Shown: positions 11,478 to 23,510, counted from the first letter of the stretch. The stretch is DNA of 64,000 bases from Enoplosus armatus (GCF_043641665.1 NC_092181.1:14045963-14109962); one strand, 5' to 3'. Notes: generated from the letters alone by a model not told the origin. Translations and numbers: made by a program.

Positions 11478-11940
11478 AAAGGAATAGTTTGACATTTTGG
11501 GAAATAATTCTCTTTCTTTCTTGCAGAGTTAGCTGAGAAGATTGATACCACTCTTCGGTACGGTAAACATGAAGCTACCTCCAGCAGCTGGTTAGCTTAG
11601 CATAAAGACTGGAAACGGGGAAACAGCTAGCCTGGTCAAAAAACAATACACCAGCCAGCACCTCTAAAACTCACTAAATTCTTAAAAAGTGCTCGGCCAA
11701 CAAATAGCCCCGCTCATAGCCACAATTTGTCATTTTTACACTTTGGTTTTTGTACGGTTTAAACAAACAAACCTTTGGACAGAGCCAGGCTAGCTGTTTA
11801 GCCATTTCCATTCTTTATGTTAAGCTAAGCTAACCATTTCTAACTTAACACACGGATATAAGAGTGGTATCGATCCTCTCATCTAACTCTCACCTAAGAC
11901 AGTAAATAAGTATATTTCTCAAAATATCAAACTATTCAGT
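11478..11940. repeat. Interspersed repeat family C
   Basis: Recognised by ggaatagtttgacattttggga, ttagctgagaagattgatacc, gcataaagactggaaac and gagccaggctagctgttt. Related copies sit at 33740-34440 and 36150-36545. The two halves are roughly inverted relative to each other (agcataaagactggaaac against tccattctttatgttaagct), suggesting a palindromic non-autonomous DNA element. It lies between the converging f8a and EMP-like genes; the rest of 10960-12350 holds no gene I can support. Confidence 0.7.
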
Positions 11941-12416
11941 ACTCATGGGTATGGACTGAGTTCTCCAAACCTTTATGTAACTACCTCCTAAAAGACAATG
12001 GAAATAAATGATTTATTAGTTATTTTTTGGTTATACTGCTATGAAATGAGCACTTTTAGGGGTTGCACCCTCCTAATCACAGCCATCATTTTGTAGCCCG
12101 CACTGCCCTCCTGGTGGATAAAATATTATCCTGCCCTCTTCTCTCCTCAACCAAATAGAAATATATATGAAGAAAAATAGTCAAGTTCAGCCCTTCATGT
12201 AATGTAAGCATGGGTTCCATTTCAATTTATAATATTCATAATATAAACAAATGGCTCTTGTTAGCAATTGAACATTAAACCCCCATTTTCATAACTGCAG
12301 ATCAACAATCTCCAGTTTTTTTTCTTCTCCAAATTTTGAAACAAATCCAATTCTTTAATTTCCCCAATTGAAACTGGTAACATGATCCCAGGCCTGCCCT
12401 CCTTCCTCTTGTCCTC

Positions 12417-15220
12417 TCACTCGCTCTTCTTCCGCAAGATGAGGTAGGTGATGGCTAAGATGAAGGTGAGGACAAAAGAGATCCAGGCCAGGACATAGGA
12501 GTGTCCATACCCTCCCTCTGTGTCGCTGGTGTGAAGCTCGGCCGTGTAGATCGAGGCTGCTATCATTATACACAGGCCTGCAGGAGAGAATAAAGGGGGA
12601 ATATTGTCACATGCACCCAGACAAGGCAATTAAGAAGTAATTATTTTTCCTATTATAAAATGAGGCTCATCAACAGGGACGGTGTAGCAGACACTCCACT
12701 GAAATCACAATGAAATGAGAAACATGACAGTTTCACCTTGCTAATTTTCCAGTTATATAAACTCATAACAATAAATGTTAAAATCCCATTATTGGTGCTT
12801 TCTGTAGGCTTTTTTTTATGCATTAGTAGCAGTGCCAAAGATAATCCATAACTCACCCTCTTTATTTAATTGTATTGTGACAGATATTCTCTCTACATGA
12901 ATAAGTCATTTTTTTGAATATAGGATTATGTACTAATAAAACGCCTAATTCAGTGATGAATGTGACTTATCTTCAACATTAGATTTTCCACACTCTTGTG
13001 AATCTTGTAACTTTATGACAGAATTTAAGACTCATTATTTACTTTATTATTACAATATTCTGCCCATGTTGACCAATAATTAGTACCAGAGCTGAAACGC
13101 ATAGTGTATTAATTGATTAGTTGATCAACAGAAAAATAATCGGCAACAATTTTGATAATCTAATGATAGTTTTATACATTTCTAAGCAAAAATGGCAAAA
13201 AAAACTCCCTTGTCCCAGCCTCTGAATGTGAATATTTGCTGTTTTTCTTTGCATTCTATGATAATAAACTGAATACCTTTTGGGTTTTTGACTGATGGTT
13301 GGACAAAATAAGAAAACTTACCGAAGAAATTATGAGCAAATCAGCAAATTAATCAATAATCAAATCGTTCATTGCAGCCCTTATTAGCACGTTTAAAAAA
13401 AACCCCAATATCTTCCCAGATTTTTTCAACCATCACTTCTCCGCCCCATTTCGTAAAAGCAGCCTCTCTCCTCAAAAGATATGATTTTGGTTTCAGCCTC
13501 AGACATGCTGAAGTTTGAGAATGTTCAATTATCAGTTTTGACAGGAGCCAAGATTCACAGTCACATAAGACTAATTTAAAGACACGGAGAGTACAAACTC
13601 TACTGCTGTGATCTTTACTCTTGAACCTGGATGGCACATGAGTGAAAATCACTGACCTTCTGCATCCATGTTTGTTTTAACACTATCCTGCAGAAACACT
13701 GTACATGCTGCAGCTGAGCTCTGCTGCCATGGAGTTTGTGTCAAATGTCATGTGCAAACAGAGGAGCAGACATGCTCTCAAAATAGTTAGAGACACACTT
13801 CAACTTATTAAGTTTTGCTCTTCCTCACCTCCTCTGAGAGAAAATCTGTATATTTTAACACATTGTTCTGTTGGAAGCTAAGACATTTTATGCTCAGTTC
13901 TATCAAATCAAAGTATTTACAGATACGCAGAGATACAAGTCTAAAAAGATTGAGGTCTCAAACAACTGTTGTCAAGCATTTAGCACATCCTCCATAGAAA
14001 TGCACAAATCTCAGCTATAAGAAGCAAGTAAATAAATAAATCATTACTTCTTAACAGCTGCAGGTCAGACGTTTTGACTCCAGGTTACTTACAGGCGATT
14101 AGCTGTAAAATGCCAGTGAAGGTGAACCTCTGGCCTTTGGGCAGCGTGAACAGCTGAGCCACAAACACAAACAAGGCCAGAATGGAAAACACACAGGCCA
14201 GCACCGATGTGGCCTGAACCGCCTGGAGATACTCTGCAGCAGCAGGACGACAGAACAGACAGAGAGGGGTCAACAACAACAACAACAACAACAACACAGA
14301 TACAATGTTCACCTACATCTTCATAAATTATTATTCATGAACTTATTGTATAATTGTACCAACAGTTTTAATAACATATGATGTCTGATTTCTGTTCATT
14401 AGTGATCATTTCTGACCAGCTACAGTCCCCGATCAGCATCCTGTCTGTTTCTACATCTTAACATCTGGAATCTCCAGTCAGATCAAGTCAATATATGAAC
14501 TCTATCGTGGCAAAAGCAAAAGCACTCAGATCACCCATCCCATTCATTAAAACATTCATGGAGTTTACCCTCGGGGTAGTTTTTCAGGTTGGTGTAATGC
14601 CACATTGAGTTCGTCAGCTCCCACCGGCCCCACAAGTCAGTCGACCCTGTATTAGTGATCCACCAGCTCTGGAGACACAGATGAAGATGAGAATAAAAAC
14701 TAGATATCAAGGTGCACACACTGGTTGCATCACATGGAAAGAAATGTTTAGTAACAGTTTTGCAGATGTATAGTGTTAACAAATGTACCAGTGTTGACGG
14801 ACCTATTCAGTGTCAGTTTTCTAATATTCTGTAAGTTTTTCTCTATAGATGTGTAACACTGTGGGTGGCAAAATACCAGAAAACTGTAGTAAATGAGTAT
14901 TTGGGTTTTGGACTTTTGGTTGGACAAAATAAGTTATTTGAAGGCGTCACTTTGGGCATTTTCACAATTTTTGTGACATTTTATAGACTAAACGATTAAT
15001 CGGTGAATCGTGACAATAATGTGAAGATTAATCGATAATCAAAATATAGTTGCAGCCCTACATGAAGCCTTTCTGTTTTTCTTGTTCTTTCTGAACACAG
15101 GCGTGTGCTAAATGAGCAAACCAAAAGACATTAATATCCACTTACATTATCGATGGTGGCCACCAGAAGCAGGATGACGGTGGTAATGTGCAGAACAACG
15201 ATCCCAGCCAGCATCAACAT
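12417..15220 (-). CDS. EMP2-like PMP22/EMP/claudin-family tetraspan protein
   Basis: Four coding exons on the minus strand: 15220-15146, 14668-14569, 14233-14093 and 12577-12417, in phase, 158 residues. This is the usual EMP length of about 160. Span 1 is in [25 protein letters not shown]. The first loop starts SWW, with DLW further on. Span 2 follows [18 protein letters not shown], span 3 contains [13 protein letters not shown], and span 4 follows [10 protein letters not shown] and ends [21 protein letters not shown] and YLILRK point to EMP2 rather than PMP22, EMP1 or EMP3. Family members sit in plasma and intracellular membranes and affect adhesion, caveolae and growth control. Oddly, both first-loop cysteines are replaced (DLWGRW and MWHYTN) and the loop has no N-glycosylation sequon. 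A lineage-specific paralogue is possible, so I give no symbol. Confidence 0.82.
13085..13380 (+). repeat. Family A MITE copy in EMP-like intron
   Basis: It begins ccagagctgaaacg, ends attgcagccctta, and contains ctttgcattctatgataataaactg, given as two parts, and ttgggtttttgactgatggttgg. Imperfect 8-bp flanks (ttagtacc and ttagcacg) fit a hAT-type target duplication. The rest of the 1.5-kb intron (12578-14092) shows nothing else I recognise. Confidence 0.6.
14272..14296. repeat. (AAC)n microsatellite
   Basis: Eight AAC units just upstream, in gene orientation, of the third EMP-like coding exon; on the gene strand this is a (GTT)n tract some 40 bases before the acceptor. Confidence 0.9.
14880..15060 (+). 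repeat. Partial family A MITE copy
   Basis: Contains gagtatttgggttttggac, ggttggacaaaataag and the terminal tatagttgcagcccta. The left end is missing or degraded. It lies in the first coding intron of the EMP-like gene. Confidence 0.6.
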
Positions 15221-15471
15221 CGTGGCCTTTTTAAAAAACTGATAACCGGGGAGAGGCGGAAAAAGATGCACACCATTATTTATTTTCCACGCACGGACTC
15301 AACGTAACGCAGGCTTGTTCATGAGGAAGCATCAATTCACACAGCTGTCCCAAATAAATACTGTCTAAAACAGAAAGGCAAAAAAAAAAAAAAAACCTCC
15401 TGACAGAGGAGAGCCGTTGCATGCAAGCCCAAACTCGCCCCACAACTCTCGCAGACAGACACATTTTTGAA

Positions 15472-15503
<32 letters not shown>

Positions 15504-16200
15504 CTGCTGTCAAACGCACCGCAGCTTCCCCGACAGATTCACCTCTCTGCTCAGATAACTTTCACATCTTGGAACTCTATCTAAAAAAAAAAAAAAAAAG
15601 GTATTTTCTATAATTTGACAGCTCAAATGAATTCGCATCTATTTTGTAGCGCCCACAAATACTTATCCGTCCGCTTAACGACTCATTCTTCATGAATGTT
15701 AAAAGGTTTCCGTCGACAAGAAAGGCGCATTTGTTTAGACGCTGTTTGGGCATTCCCAAATGAGTGCTGCTCCGTCACACACTCACACACACACACACAC
15801 ACACACACACAGGCCCTGTACTACAGTCAACAACTTGAAAAGAGCGCGAGAACACCACGACAGACAGTGATGATAAACGCACCTCTAACGTACGTACATG
15901 AATATAAACACGGTTGACTGTTCAACTCTGTGTTCATCTGCACAGTTTGGAGTCGGACGCGTCCTTTTAATACTTTTTTTTTTTTTTTTTTTTTTTACGC
16001 ACAGTCACATCCGTACAATTCCTCAAAGAGCTCTAGAAAATCTGTTCAACGCTCAAGTGAACTTTTCTGCACTCTACACATACAAAAACACACACACAAA
16101 TAGCCCGTAAGACCGTAACTTTATAAAATAATAAAATATAAACAACAACGGATAAAGCTTACCTGAGAGTGCTTTAACGCACGGGAGTTATTTGGGAATG
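15146..16200 (-). promoter_or_regulatory. 5' end of EMP-like gene: non-coding exon and promoter region
   Basis: On the minus strand a donor CTCTCAG|GTAAGC puts the 3' end of a non-coding first exon at 16163, and an acceptor ggttatcag puts the start of the ATG exon at 15238. The 18 bases between that acceptor and the ATG are untranslated. The intron carries a CA tract (15474-15501), a long A run near 15582, a second CA tract (15776-15811) and a T run near 15975-15996. The transcription start is not visible but should lie a little above 16200. Exon boundaries are inferred from splice consensus only. Confidence 0.5.
15776..15811. repeat. (CA)n microsatellite
   Basis: About 17 CA units inside the first intron of the EMP-like gene. 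Confidence 0.9.
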
Positions 16201-16209
16201 TGAAACACT

Positions 16210-17650
16210 GTAGACCCACCCAGCTTTGAATTCACAGCACACACACCACCCTGTTTTCCCTCTCACCAAGCCCCACCCATAAAGTTTCAAAAAAAAAATT
16301 TCCCTTCAATGAAACGTCCAGACGAACCAAAAGGCTTCAGGTTGCCTCCTTCAACTCCAAACTGAGTAAAGAGGACTAAAGTTTTAAAGCCACTCATTGT
16401 CACGTGGGGTTTGAACACCTCCAGCTGTATTTCTGTGTCTGCTCTCTTTTTATTCTTCCAACACCCTCCCTACAGGCTGCCACAAACTGGTTTCTTGTAG
16501 CTCAGTTTCTCACCTGGGTGTCCCATCTACACAACAGTCTTTTCCTCTGAATATGTAATATTAATTTGTGGAGATCCATAAATATGTCTTGCAGAGCAGT
16601 GCGAGTGTCCCTCTCACTTGTGCTTCCAGACACTTGCCGGTTCATTATTCACATAAAACGACTTCTCTAAAGATGGGACATTAAGAAATGATATAGACAG
16701 CGGCGCACTCTGAGCTCCAGACGCTGGGGACATCTTCATCTCTCCGACAGCACTCACACTCTGATGGCAACATGTTTTCAAGCGAGTCTAATCAGCTCGT
16801 GTAGATGCAGTTTCGATTGGTGCAAGAAAGTGGAATTAAAATCAATGTGAATCAATAAAAAAGCCTTCAACAGATTATTCAGTGTGTCTGCTAGTCAATC
16901 TCCTCTCACTAGACCACATTGATTCTGCTCTCATTGCAGTAACACATGTTGAGCGTGTTGCCAGCAGACTGTGGACAAGAACCTGTGAAGGAAAGTGATG
17001 GGATCTTTCAGTGCGGTTCTCACGGTCCAAAACCATGACAGTCAAAATCCTGCAGTGGGTGATTACGTCACTGAGACGTGTACATCTAGCATTCACAAAA
17101 GATAAGAAAGTTTAAATATGACTAAACATTGTCCTACGTTCCTGCCGCACAGCCCATGACACTCACTGTGCCCACTTCATCGTTTTGGAAAAGCTGCATT
17201 CATCCCATACACATCGTTTTAACATTTAACACCCTGGAAGCCGTTGTGGACAGAGAGAGATGTGCTTTTACAAATTTAGCCGACCTAATGTGGACATGCT
17301 CTTAATTCAAACCATGTTGAGCTACTGTACAACCCTCATACATGATCAGCCCAGTTTATGGGTTTTTAAAACCCATTTTTGCAGATGAAGCTAATACTCT
17401 GCCCTATGACATACAATGACATACAACGACATACAACGACATACATGAAGTGAACAGATATCAAAGACTCAAGTCACATAAAGTAGTTGCATCACATGTA
17501 AATATTCTGTAAAAGTTTTGCAAATCTGTTTTGTCATAAAATGTCAAAACTTGTCTTTGTTGTCATTCCTCACATGTACATCTATACCAGTGTAGATAGA
17601 CCCTTTCACTGTGCCCTTACATGAGCTCTTAATACTCCAATTCTGTAATA
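16210..17650. other. Intergenic stretch left of the Tc1 element
   Basis: I see no gene here. Short open frames on both strands lack splice context and family motifs. A small tandem of four near-identical 10-base units (acatacaacg) lies at about 17408-17446. The DNA next to the EMP-like first exon is probably its promoter. Confidence 0.5.
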
Positions 17651-17652
17651 TA

Positions 17653-19279
17653 CAGTGGCTTGCAAAAGTATTCAGCCCCCTTGAACTTTTCCACATTTTG
17701 TCACGTTACGACCACAAATCTAAATATATTTTATTGGAATTTTATGTGAAAGACCAACACAAAGTGGCACACAATTGTGAAGTAGAAAGAAAATTATATA
17801 TGATTTTAAAAAAAATTTACAAATAAAAAACTGAAAAGTACGGTGTGCAAAAGTATTCAGCCCCCTTTTCTCTGAGTGTAACCAATTGCCTTCAGAAGTT
17901 GCCTGATGATTGCTGAATGATCGAATGTTGACCTAATGACTAAATAGAGTCCACCTGTGTGTAATCTAATCTGAGTACAAATACAGCTGTTCTGTGACAG
18001 CCTCAGAGGTTTGTTAAGAGAATATTGGGGAGCAAACAGCATCATGATGTCCAAGGAACACACCAGACAGGTCAGGGATAAAGTTGTGGAGAAGTTTAAA
18101 GCGGGGTTAGGCTATAAAAAGATTTCCCAAGCTTTGAACATCTCACGGAGCGCTGTTCAATCCATCATCCGGAAATGGAAATTGTATGGCACAACTGCAA
18201 ACCTACCAAGACACGGCCGTCCACCTAAACTTACAGGCCGAACAAGGAGAGCACTGATCAGAGATGCAGCCAAGAGGCCCATGGTGACTCTCGACGAACT
18301 GCAGAGATCCACAGCTCAGGTGGGGGAATCTGTCCACAGGACAACTATTAGTCGTGCGCTGCACAAATCTGGCCTTTATGGAAGAGTGGCAAGAAGAAAG
18401 CCATTGTTAAAAGAAAACCATAAGAAGTCCCGTTTGCAGTTTGCCAGAAGCCATATGGGAGACACAGCAAACATGTGGAAGAAGGTGCTCTGGTCAGATG
18501 AGACCAAAATTGAACTTTTTGGCCTAAATGCAAAACGCTGTGTGTGGCGGAAAACTAACACTGCACATCACTCTAAACACACCATCCCCACTGTCAAACA
18601 TGGTGGTGGCAGCATCATGCTCTGGGGGTGCTTCTCTTCAGCAGGGACAGGGAAGATGGTCAGAGTTTATGGGAAGATGGATAGAGCCAAATACAGGGCA
18701 ATCTTGGAAGAAAACCTGTTGGAGTCTGCAAAAGACTTGAGACTGGGGCGGAGGTTCACCTTCCAGCAGGACAACGACCCTAAACATAAAGCCAGGGCTA
18801 CAATGGAATGGTTTAAAACAAAACATATTCATGTGTTAGAATGGCCCAGTCAAAGTCCAGACCTAAATCCAATCGAGAATCTGTGGCAAGATCTGAAAAC
18901 TGCCGTTCACAAACGCTCTCCATCTAATCTGACTGAGCTTGAGCTGTTTTGCAAGGAAGAATGGGCAAAAATTTCAGTCTCTCGATGTGCAAAGCTGGTA
19001 GAGACATACCCCAAAAGACTTGCAGCTGTAATTGCAGCAAAAGGCGGTTCCACAAAGTATTGACTCGGGGGCTGAATACTTTTGCACACCGTACTTTTCA
19101 GTTTTTTATTTGTAAATTTTTTTTTTAATCATGTATAATTTTCTTTCTACTTCACAATTGTGTGCCACTTTGTGTTGGTCTTTCACATAAAATTCCAATA
19201 AAATATATTTCTGTCTGTGGTCGTAACGTGACAAAATGTGGAAAAGTTCAAGGGGGCTGAATACTTTTGCAAGCCACTG
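17653..19279 (+). mobile_element. Full-length Tc1/mariner transposon
   Basis: The element is bounded by TA on both sides and has inverted repeats of 213 bases (17653-17865 and 19067-19279). They are nearly identical, differing mainly in a few bases near tctaaatata on the left. Each repeat carries the direct repeat gcaaaagtattcagcccc at its outer and inner end, the IR/DR layout of fish Tc1 elements such as Sleeping Beauty. One uninterrupted transposase frame fills the middle. It sits between the EMP-like gene and the egg-coat gene and breaks neither. Confidence 0.95.
18044..19063 (+). CDS. Tc1 transposase, DD34E, open frame intact
   Basis: 339 residues from the first ATG; the next codon is also ATG and may be the real start. 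Tc1 transposases are usually about 340. The first 120 residues form the paired-type double helix-turn-helix (KISQALNISRSAVQSIIRKW, then TISRALHKSGLYGR), joined by a GRPPKLTGR linker like an AT hook. The catalytic core has D152 (SDETKIELFG), D243 (QQDNDPKH) and E278 (PDLNPIENLW), with 34 residues between the last two. HGGGSIMLWGCF is the Gly-rich box. It should bind the inverted repeats and cut and paste the element into TA sites. No stop or frameshift is seen. The stop codon lies three bases before the right inverted repeat. Confidence 0.95.
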   Translation: MMSKEHTRQVRDKVVEKFKAGLGYKKISQALNISRSAVQSIIRKWKLYGTTANLPRHGRPPKLTGRTRRALIRDAAKRPMVTLDELQRSTAQVGESVHRTTISRALHKSGLYGRVARRKPLLKENHKKSRLQFARSHMGDTANMWKKVLWSDETKIELFGLNAKRCVWRKTNTAHHSKHTIPTVKHGGGSIMLWGCFSSAGTGKMVRVYGKMDRAKYRAILEENLLESAKDLRLGRRFTFQQDNDPKHKARATMEWFKTKHIHVLEWPSQSPDLNPIENLWQDLKTAVHKRSPSNLTELELFCKEEWAKISVSRCAKLVETYPKRLAAVIAAKGGSTKY

Positions 19280-19281
19280 TA

Positions 19282-20500
19282 CATATATATATATATACAC
19301 ATATATTTCATCTTTTTAAAGGCACACAATATATGAAAACATGACTACAGAGATATGTAGTGGCAAAATACCCCAATATATGTGACATTCAGCCTGAGCC
19401 TCCACTGGAAATATATTAGGGGATATAATATTATATATACTATAACGTAGGAACCTTTTTCTGACATTTATAAACTCACAAGTTGACTATAAGACAGTTT
19501 TTCCTCTGTAACCTGGCTTCTGTTAAATGGGAAGACAAAAGGGTAGGAGTGGATAAGGAAATACACTTAGATTATCAAAGAGACAGCAGGAAGGAGTATA
19601 TTGACATACTCGACTACTCAGATCATATTTCAACCACAAACTGTTATATTTTGAATAGATACTGTCAGATAGGTATTATTATTGGCTGCAGTAAAATGGT
19701 ACCATGTTATTAGGGGATTACTTGGCAGACAGTGCATCTCTAGTAAAGCTTTTTATCACCTGTCTCAGATGAGAGAAAGCATGAGTAGTTATAGGTCTTC
19801 TTATTTCTACAAAGAAGCAGTATATAGAAACAGTAAAAGAACATTTATGTAAAACATTTCTTTTCTTCTAACAGGCCTCATCTCGTCTCTGCCTCGGTCT
19901 CCCTTTAGGCTGTGGTCTCTCAGTGAAGACCACATGGACGGAGGAAGTCCTGATCTGAGTACTACAATGGCTGCTTTATCCTCCTGGAGGTGGGATGAGG
20001 ATAGATACCATAATTGCTTCCTTTGCTCTTTTACTGACCACTCCCTCATATGTTGACAGTACAGATTTTCTCAGTACGAGGTCTAGGATCCAGAACTATA
20101 CTGACACTTCCCCACTCAGGTCATCTGTGGCCGGTACAATAATATGAGGCAAGAATCAGATACCCAGTTTACATGGCTCACTGCCGAAAGCACAGAAGGT
20201 ACAGTATGTACAGCTACCATGATTTAAGTAAAACAGGAAGTGGACTGTATTTTCTCTGTGGTTTGGTGTGGATCTACTCTGAAGGCTCCCATCTCCTAAA
20301 ACGGTTTGTATAGTGTCTTTGCTCTTTTTGTAAAACAATAACACGTTATTTTGTATGAAAATCTATAATATTGGAAACGAAACATCAATATATACAAATA
20401 GAGCTGATATTAACATTTTTAGTTTTGGTTCATGTTGTACAAATTGAGCAAGGGGAAATATCATTCCAGCTGCCATCTTTGTTTTGATTAGGTAACAGCT
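19282..20500. other. Intergenic stretch right of the Tc1 element
   Basis: A short TA-rich run (19283-19310) is followed by AT-rich DNA with no gene I can support. Small frames near 19483 and 19807 show no family motif or splice context. Confidence 0.5.
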
Positions 20501-20770
20501 ATGGTGGAAGTATTCAGATACTTAAGTAAAAGTAGTAATACCACACTGTAAAAATACTTCATTACAAATAAAAATCCTGCATTCAAAATGTTACTTAAGT
20601 AAAAGTATAAACAGTTACATGTACCTAAAGTATCAAAGTAAAAGTACTATACACAGTAAAATATAACTGATATATTATTATATATGACATTATTACAATG
20701 TTAATATTGATGGATCATTGTGTACGCAGCATGTTAATGTTGTAGCTGCACCAGATGGACCCAGTTTGCA
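20500..20770. repeat. Family B repeat copy
   Basis: Contains ggtggaagtattcagatact, aaaagtagtaatacc, ttacttaagtaaaagtataa and atgttgtagctgcaccag, matching the copies at 430-1440 and 5130-5550. DNA resembling one end of family A (gagctgcaactaataattgc) adjoins it at 20783-20850. Confidence 0.65.
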
Positions 20771-21634
20771 CTATTTTATATTGAGCTGCAACTAATAATT
20801 GCTTTTATTATGGATTAATCTGCTGCTTATTTTCTCAATTAACTGATTTCCTGTTTGGTTTGTAAAACTAGGTTTTATTGAAGTCTAATATCTGTGGATG
20901 AGACCAACTGGAACCAAGTATCTCTTTTAGAGTGAATACATTTCTCACAAGTTCTGTGTTACATAACGTTTGTGCAATGCTGACTGGGCGCTGATCGAGC
21001 CATTAGTGTAAGTCTCAGTTTTCATTATAGTACTGCTGGGATGAAAATCATTTGAGAGCCAGTTTTATTATTGTCAGAGGGTGTAGGAATGGACCTGGAG
21101 ATGTATTTTCTCCTGGCAGTAAGTCTGAATAGAAGTCAAGACTGAAACCACTATATCTGACCCCTGATGGTTTGTCATATCCTCACAGTGTGAGTGGGTT
21201 CTTAGCACTGCTGGTTTCCCTCGTACGTCACTCCTGAGTCACTGGAGTTTTTCTATTCCCATCACAACATGTGGGCCTTTACAGAAAGTACTATCTAACA
21301 TCCATTGTGCAGTGGGAGTCCCCTGGAAAGACATTATACAGAAGTAGCTGCTGCTGAAAAGACCTGATTTAAAATAGTACAATCTTTCAGGGATAAATTC
21401 TGGCAGTAATCTTATTTCTAACTTTTGATTGTTTTTTTTGTGCTTTGTCTACAACATTCATATTAAATCTTGAGAAATTCCTCATCTACCTTGATATCTC
21501 AACAGGCTGTAAAGTGCGGACATCCTACCACCAGACCAACAAACACAAGCTGTCAGACACAAATCCACACTTTGACACCTCTCCTAAAGAGGCTTATATT
21601 CAAGTTTTAGCCATGCTGACAGCATAAAAGACTA

Positions 21635-22110
21635 AAATATCTCAGACTACTTGACGGATTGCCATGAAATTTTGTACATTCATGATTTCTCCTAATGACT
21701 TATGTGATCCCCTGACTTTTCGTCTAGCTCCACCATGAGGTTGAAATTGTGGTTTTATGTGAAATGTCTCAAAGATTATTGGATGGATTTAATTAACTTT
21801 GGTGATCCTCTGACATTCATCTGGTATAAATTTCAGTTGGTTCAATACTTTGGTTTATGGACTAAAACCTGCGAAACTAATGACATTCAGCCTCAGTGGT
21901 ACTATGTGTTTAGTGCTAATTAGCAAATTTTAGCATGTTAGAACACAACACTAAGATGGTGCACATGGTAAACATTACAACAAACACCTGCTTAGCATCA
22001 ATATGTTGGCTTTGTCATTGTGAGCATGTTAGCATGCTAATGATAGCATTTAGTTCAAAGAACAGCTGTCTCTGAGCACAGCTTCACAGAGCCGCTAGCG
22101 TGGCTGTAGA
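21635..22110. repeat. Interspersed repeat family D
   Basis: Recognised by attgccatgaaattttgtaca, ctcaaagattattggatgga, tagcatgctaatgatagca and cacagagccgctagcgtggctgta. Related stretches lie at 28495-28690, 52540-53060 (reverse) and 56090-56470. It is a common fish interspersed repeat without coding capacity. The short frames across it are not genes. Confidence 0.7.
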
Positions 22111-22509
22111 CTATTAGTATTGTTTCTCTTAAAGCGTCACCCAAGATAAACAGCAGAGGCCACATGCAGAAACAATGTGCTGAAGTTGTTACTCAGCTCA
22201 CATCTTCCCACAACAAATCCATTTGTCTTGCACTCCCCAGCTCCCAACTCCACCCAATTCCTTCTGAACTGTCACTGCGCATTCCCACAATATCCAATCA
22301 ATTACTACAGCCGTCACTGCAGACTCGAATTTCCAAAAGTCTGAGCTTTTCAAATTAATTCCAGAGGTTCTCGTTGCCTCTGGACACTCGGGCTTACAGC
22401 CTATTGCAAATCTGCCACGACACAATAATGAAGAAACTCACATTTCTTCATGACTCATACCAGGAAGACGATCCCTTCACTTTTCATTCCTCCACCTCAT
22501 GTACAAAAT

Positions 22510-22800
22510 GTGGTTCCCAACCAAGGGGAACCCACATGCGATTTTAAGATAAATCTGAGGGGTCAGAAAATATTCAACAGGAGAAGAAAGCAGAAAAAAA
22601 TGCCAATTTCCTCTAATCTTTCTTTTCTTTTTCATGAGAATTACTCAATAATTTTATTTGATTAAATAATCATTATTCATGAATGATTCACACTTTGGTT
22701 GAAATGGTCACAAGTCTTAACATCTGTGCCTGGTGACGGGAGGTCGTAAGTAGACACTGTTTCACTTACAGGGTCACAGGCTAAAAGGTTGGGAACCAGG
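22510..22800. mobile_element. Candidate MITE with tggttcccaacc inverted ends
   Basis: tggttcccaacc near 22511 is answered by ggttgggaacca near 22787, so about 290 bases are enclosed by inverted repeats of 12 bases. The inside is AT-rich and non-coding. The terminal sequence recalls hAT-type non-autonomous elements; target duplications were not clear. Confidence 0.45.
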
Positions 22801-22809
22801 ACTAGGACT

Positions 22810-23510
22810 AAACTTTGCATCAAAGCATCCAATTGATGTTGAGGTTCCGGAGACGACTTCTTCTTCTCTCAGCTGGGACACCAAACGGAGATTGTCTATG
22901 GATGAAAGAGTGCAGATTCAGTATTGTCTGCTGATTTTCAATAAAATATCGTTTGTGTGTTTGTTTCTCAGGATTCGTGGTAATCAAATTTGATACAATG
23001 TGTTATTGAGAGCACAAGCAGTACTGTACAATGTTACAGAACATGTAAGGTCCAGCATTGATATACTGACATACAGTAAAATATGTAGTAACCAATACCA
23101 ACTTGACAAAAGAATAGGCATGGGTCCAACAAGATTTGGCAGCTTGTGAAGAAGGCAACTTTGTGATGTTTCTAATTAGCCTAATTAACTGAACACCACT
23201 GTCAAATTGGCTGCAGAGTAAAACCAATATTTCCTTAAGATGGACATGTCTGAACTGCTCTTGAATAGATTACTGCAAAAGAGTTACCATGCTTAGACTG
23301 AAATAATTATTCATGAAAAAGTACAGTGTCACTATGATGACCAAAAGACTAACCACAAGATTTACTAAAGTATTTGGGTTTATAACATTTCTTAATCAGT
23401 TTACCTTCTGTTTTTTAATTGGTCCACTCTTGATGACTCTTAATTGATCGCCCTCATGTTCAGGTGTCGCCTCTGTGCGCATGTGAGCAAAAAGCATCAA
23501 CAACCCGGCG
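22810..23510 (+). promoter_or_regulatory. Upstream region of the egg-coat gene with two E-boxes
   Basis: No gene is visible. CAGGTG (23461-23466) and CATGTG (23480-23485) are E-boxes within 50 bases of the ATG at 23511. Vertebrate ZP genes are driven in oocytes by FIGLA/E12 through an E-box near the start site. The transcription start is not mapped and E-boxes are frequent by chance, so this is only a candidate. Confidence 0.25.

Noticed and set aside
16875..17096. A 73-residue minus-strand open frame near the EMP-like gene
   Set aside because: No motif or splice context; the gene model of the EMP-like protein is complete without it.
17408..17446. Short tandem units that could suggest an array such as CRISPR
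   Set aside because: Ten-base units without spacers in a vertebrate genome; a minor tandem repeat.
18348..19300. Minus-strand open frames across the Tc1 element
   Set aside because: Antisense shadows of the transposase gene and its inverted repeats.
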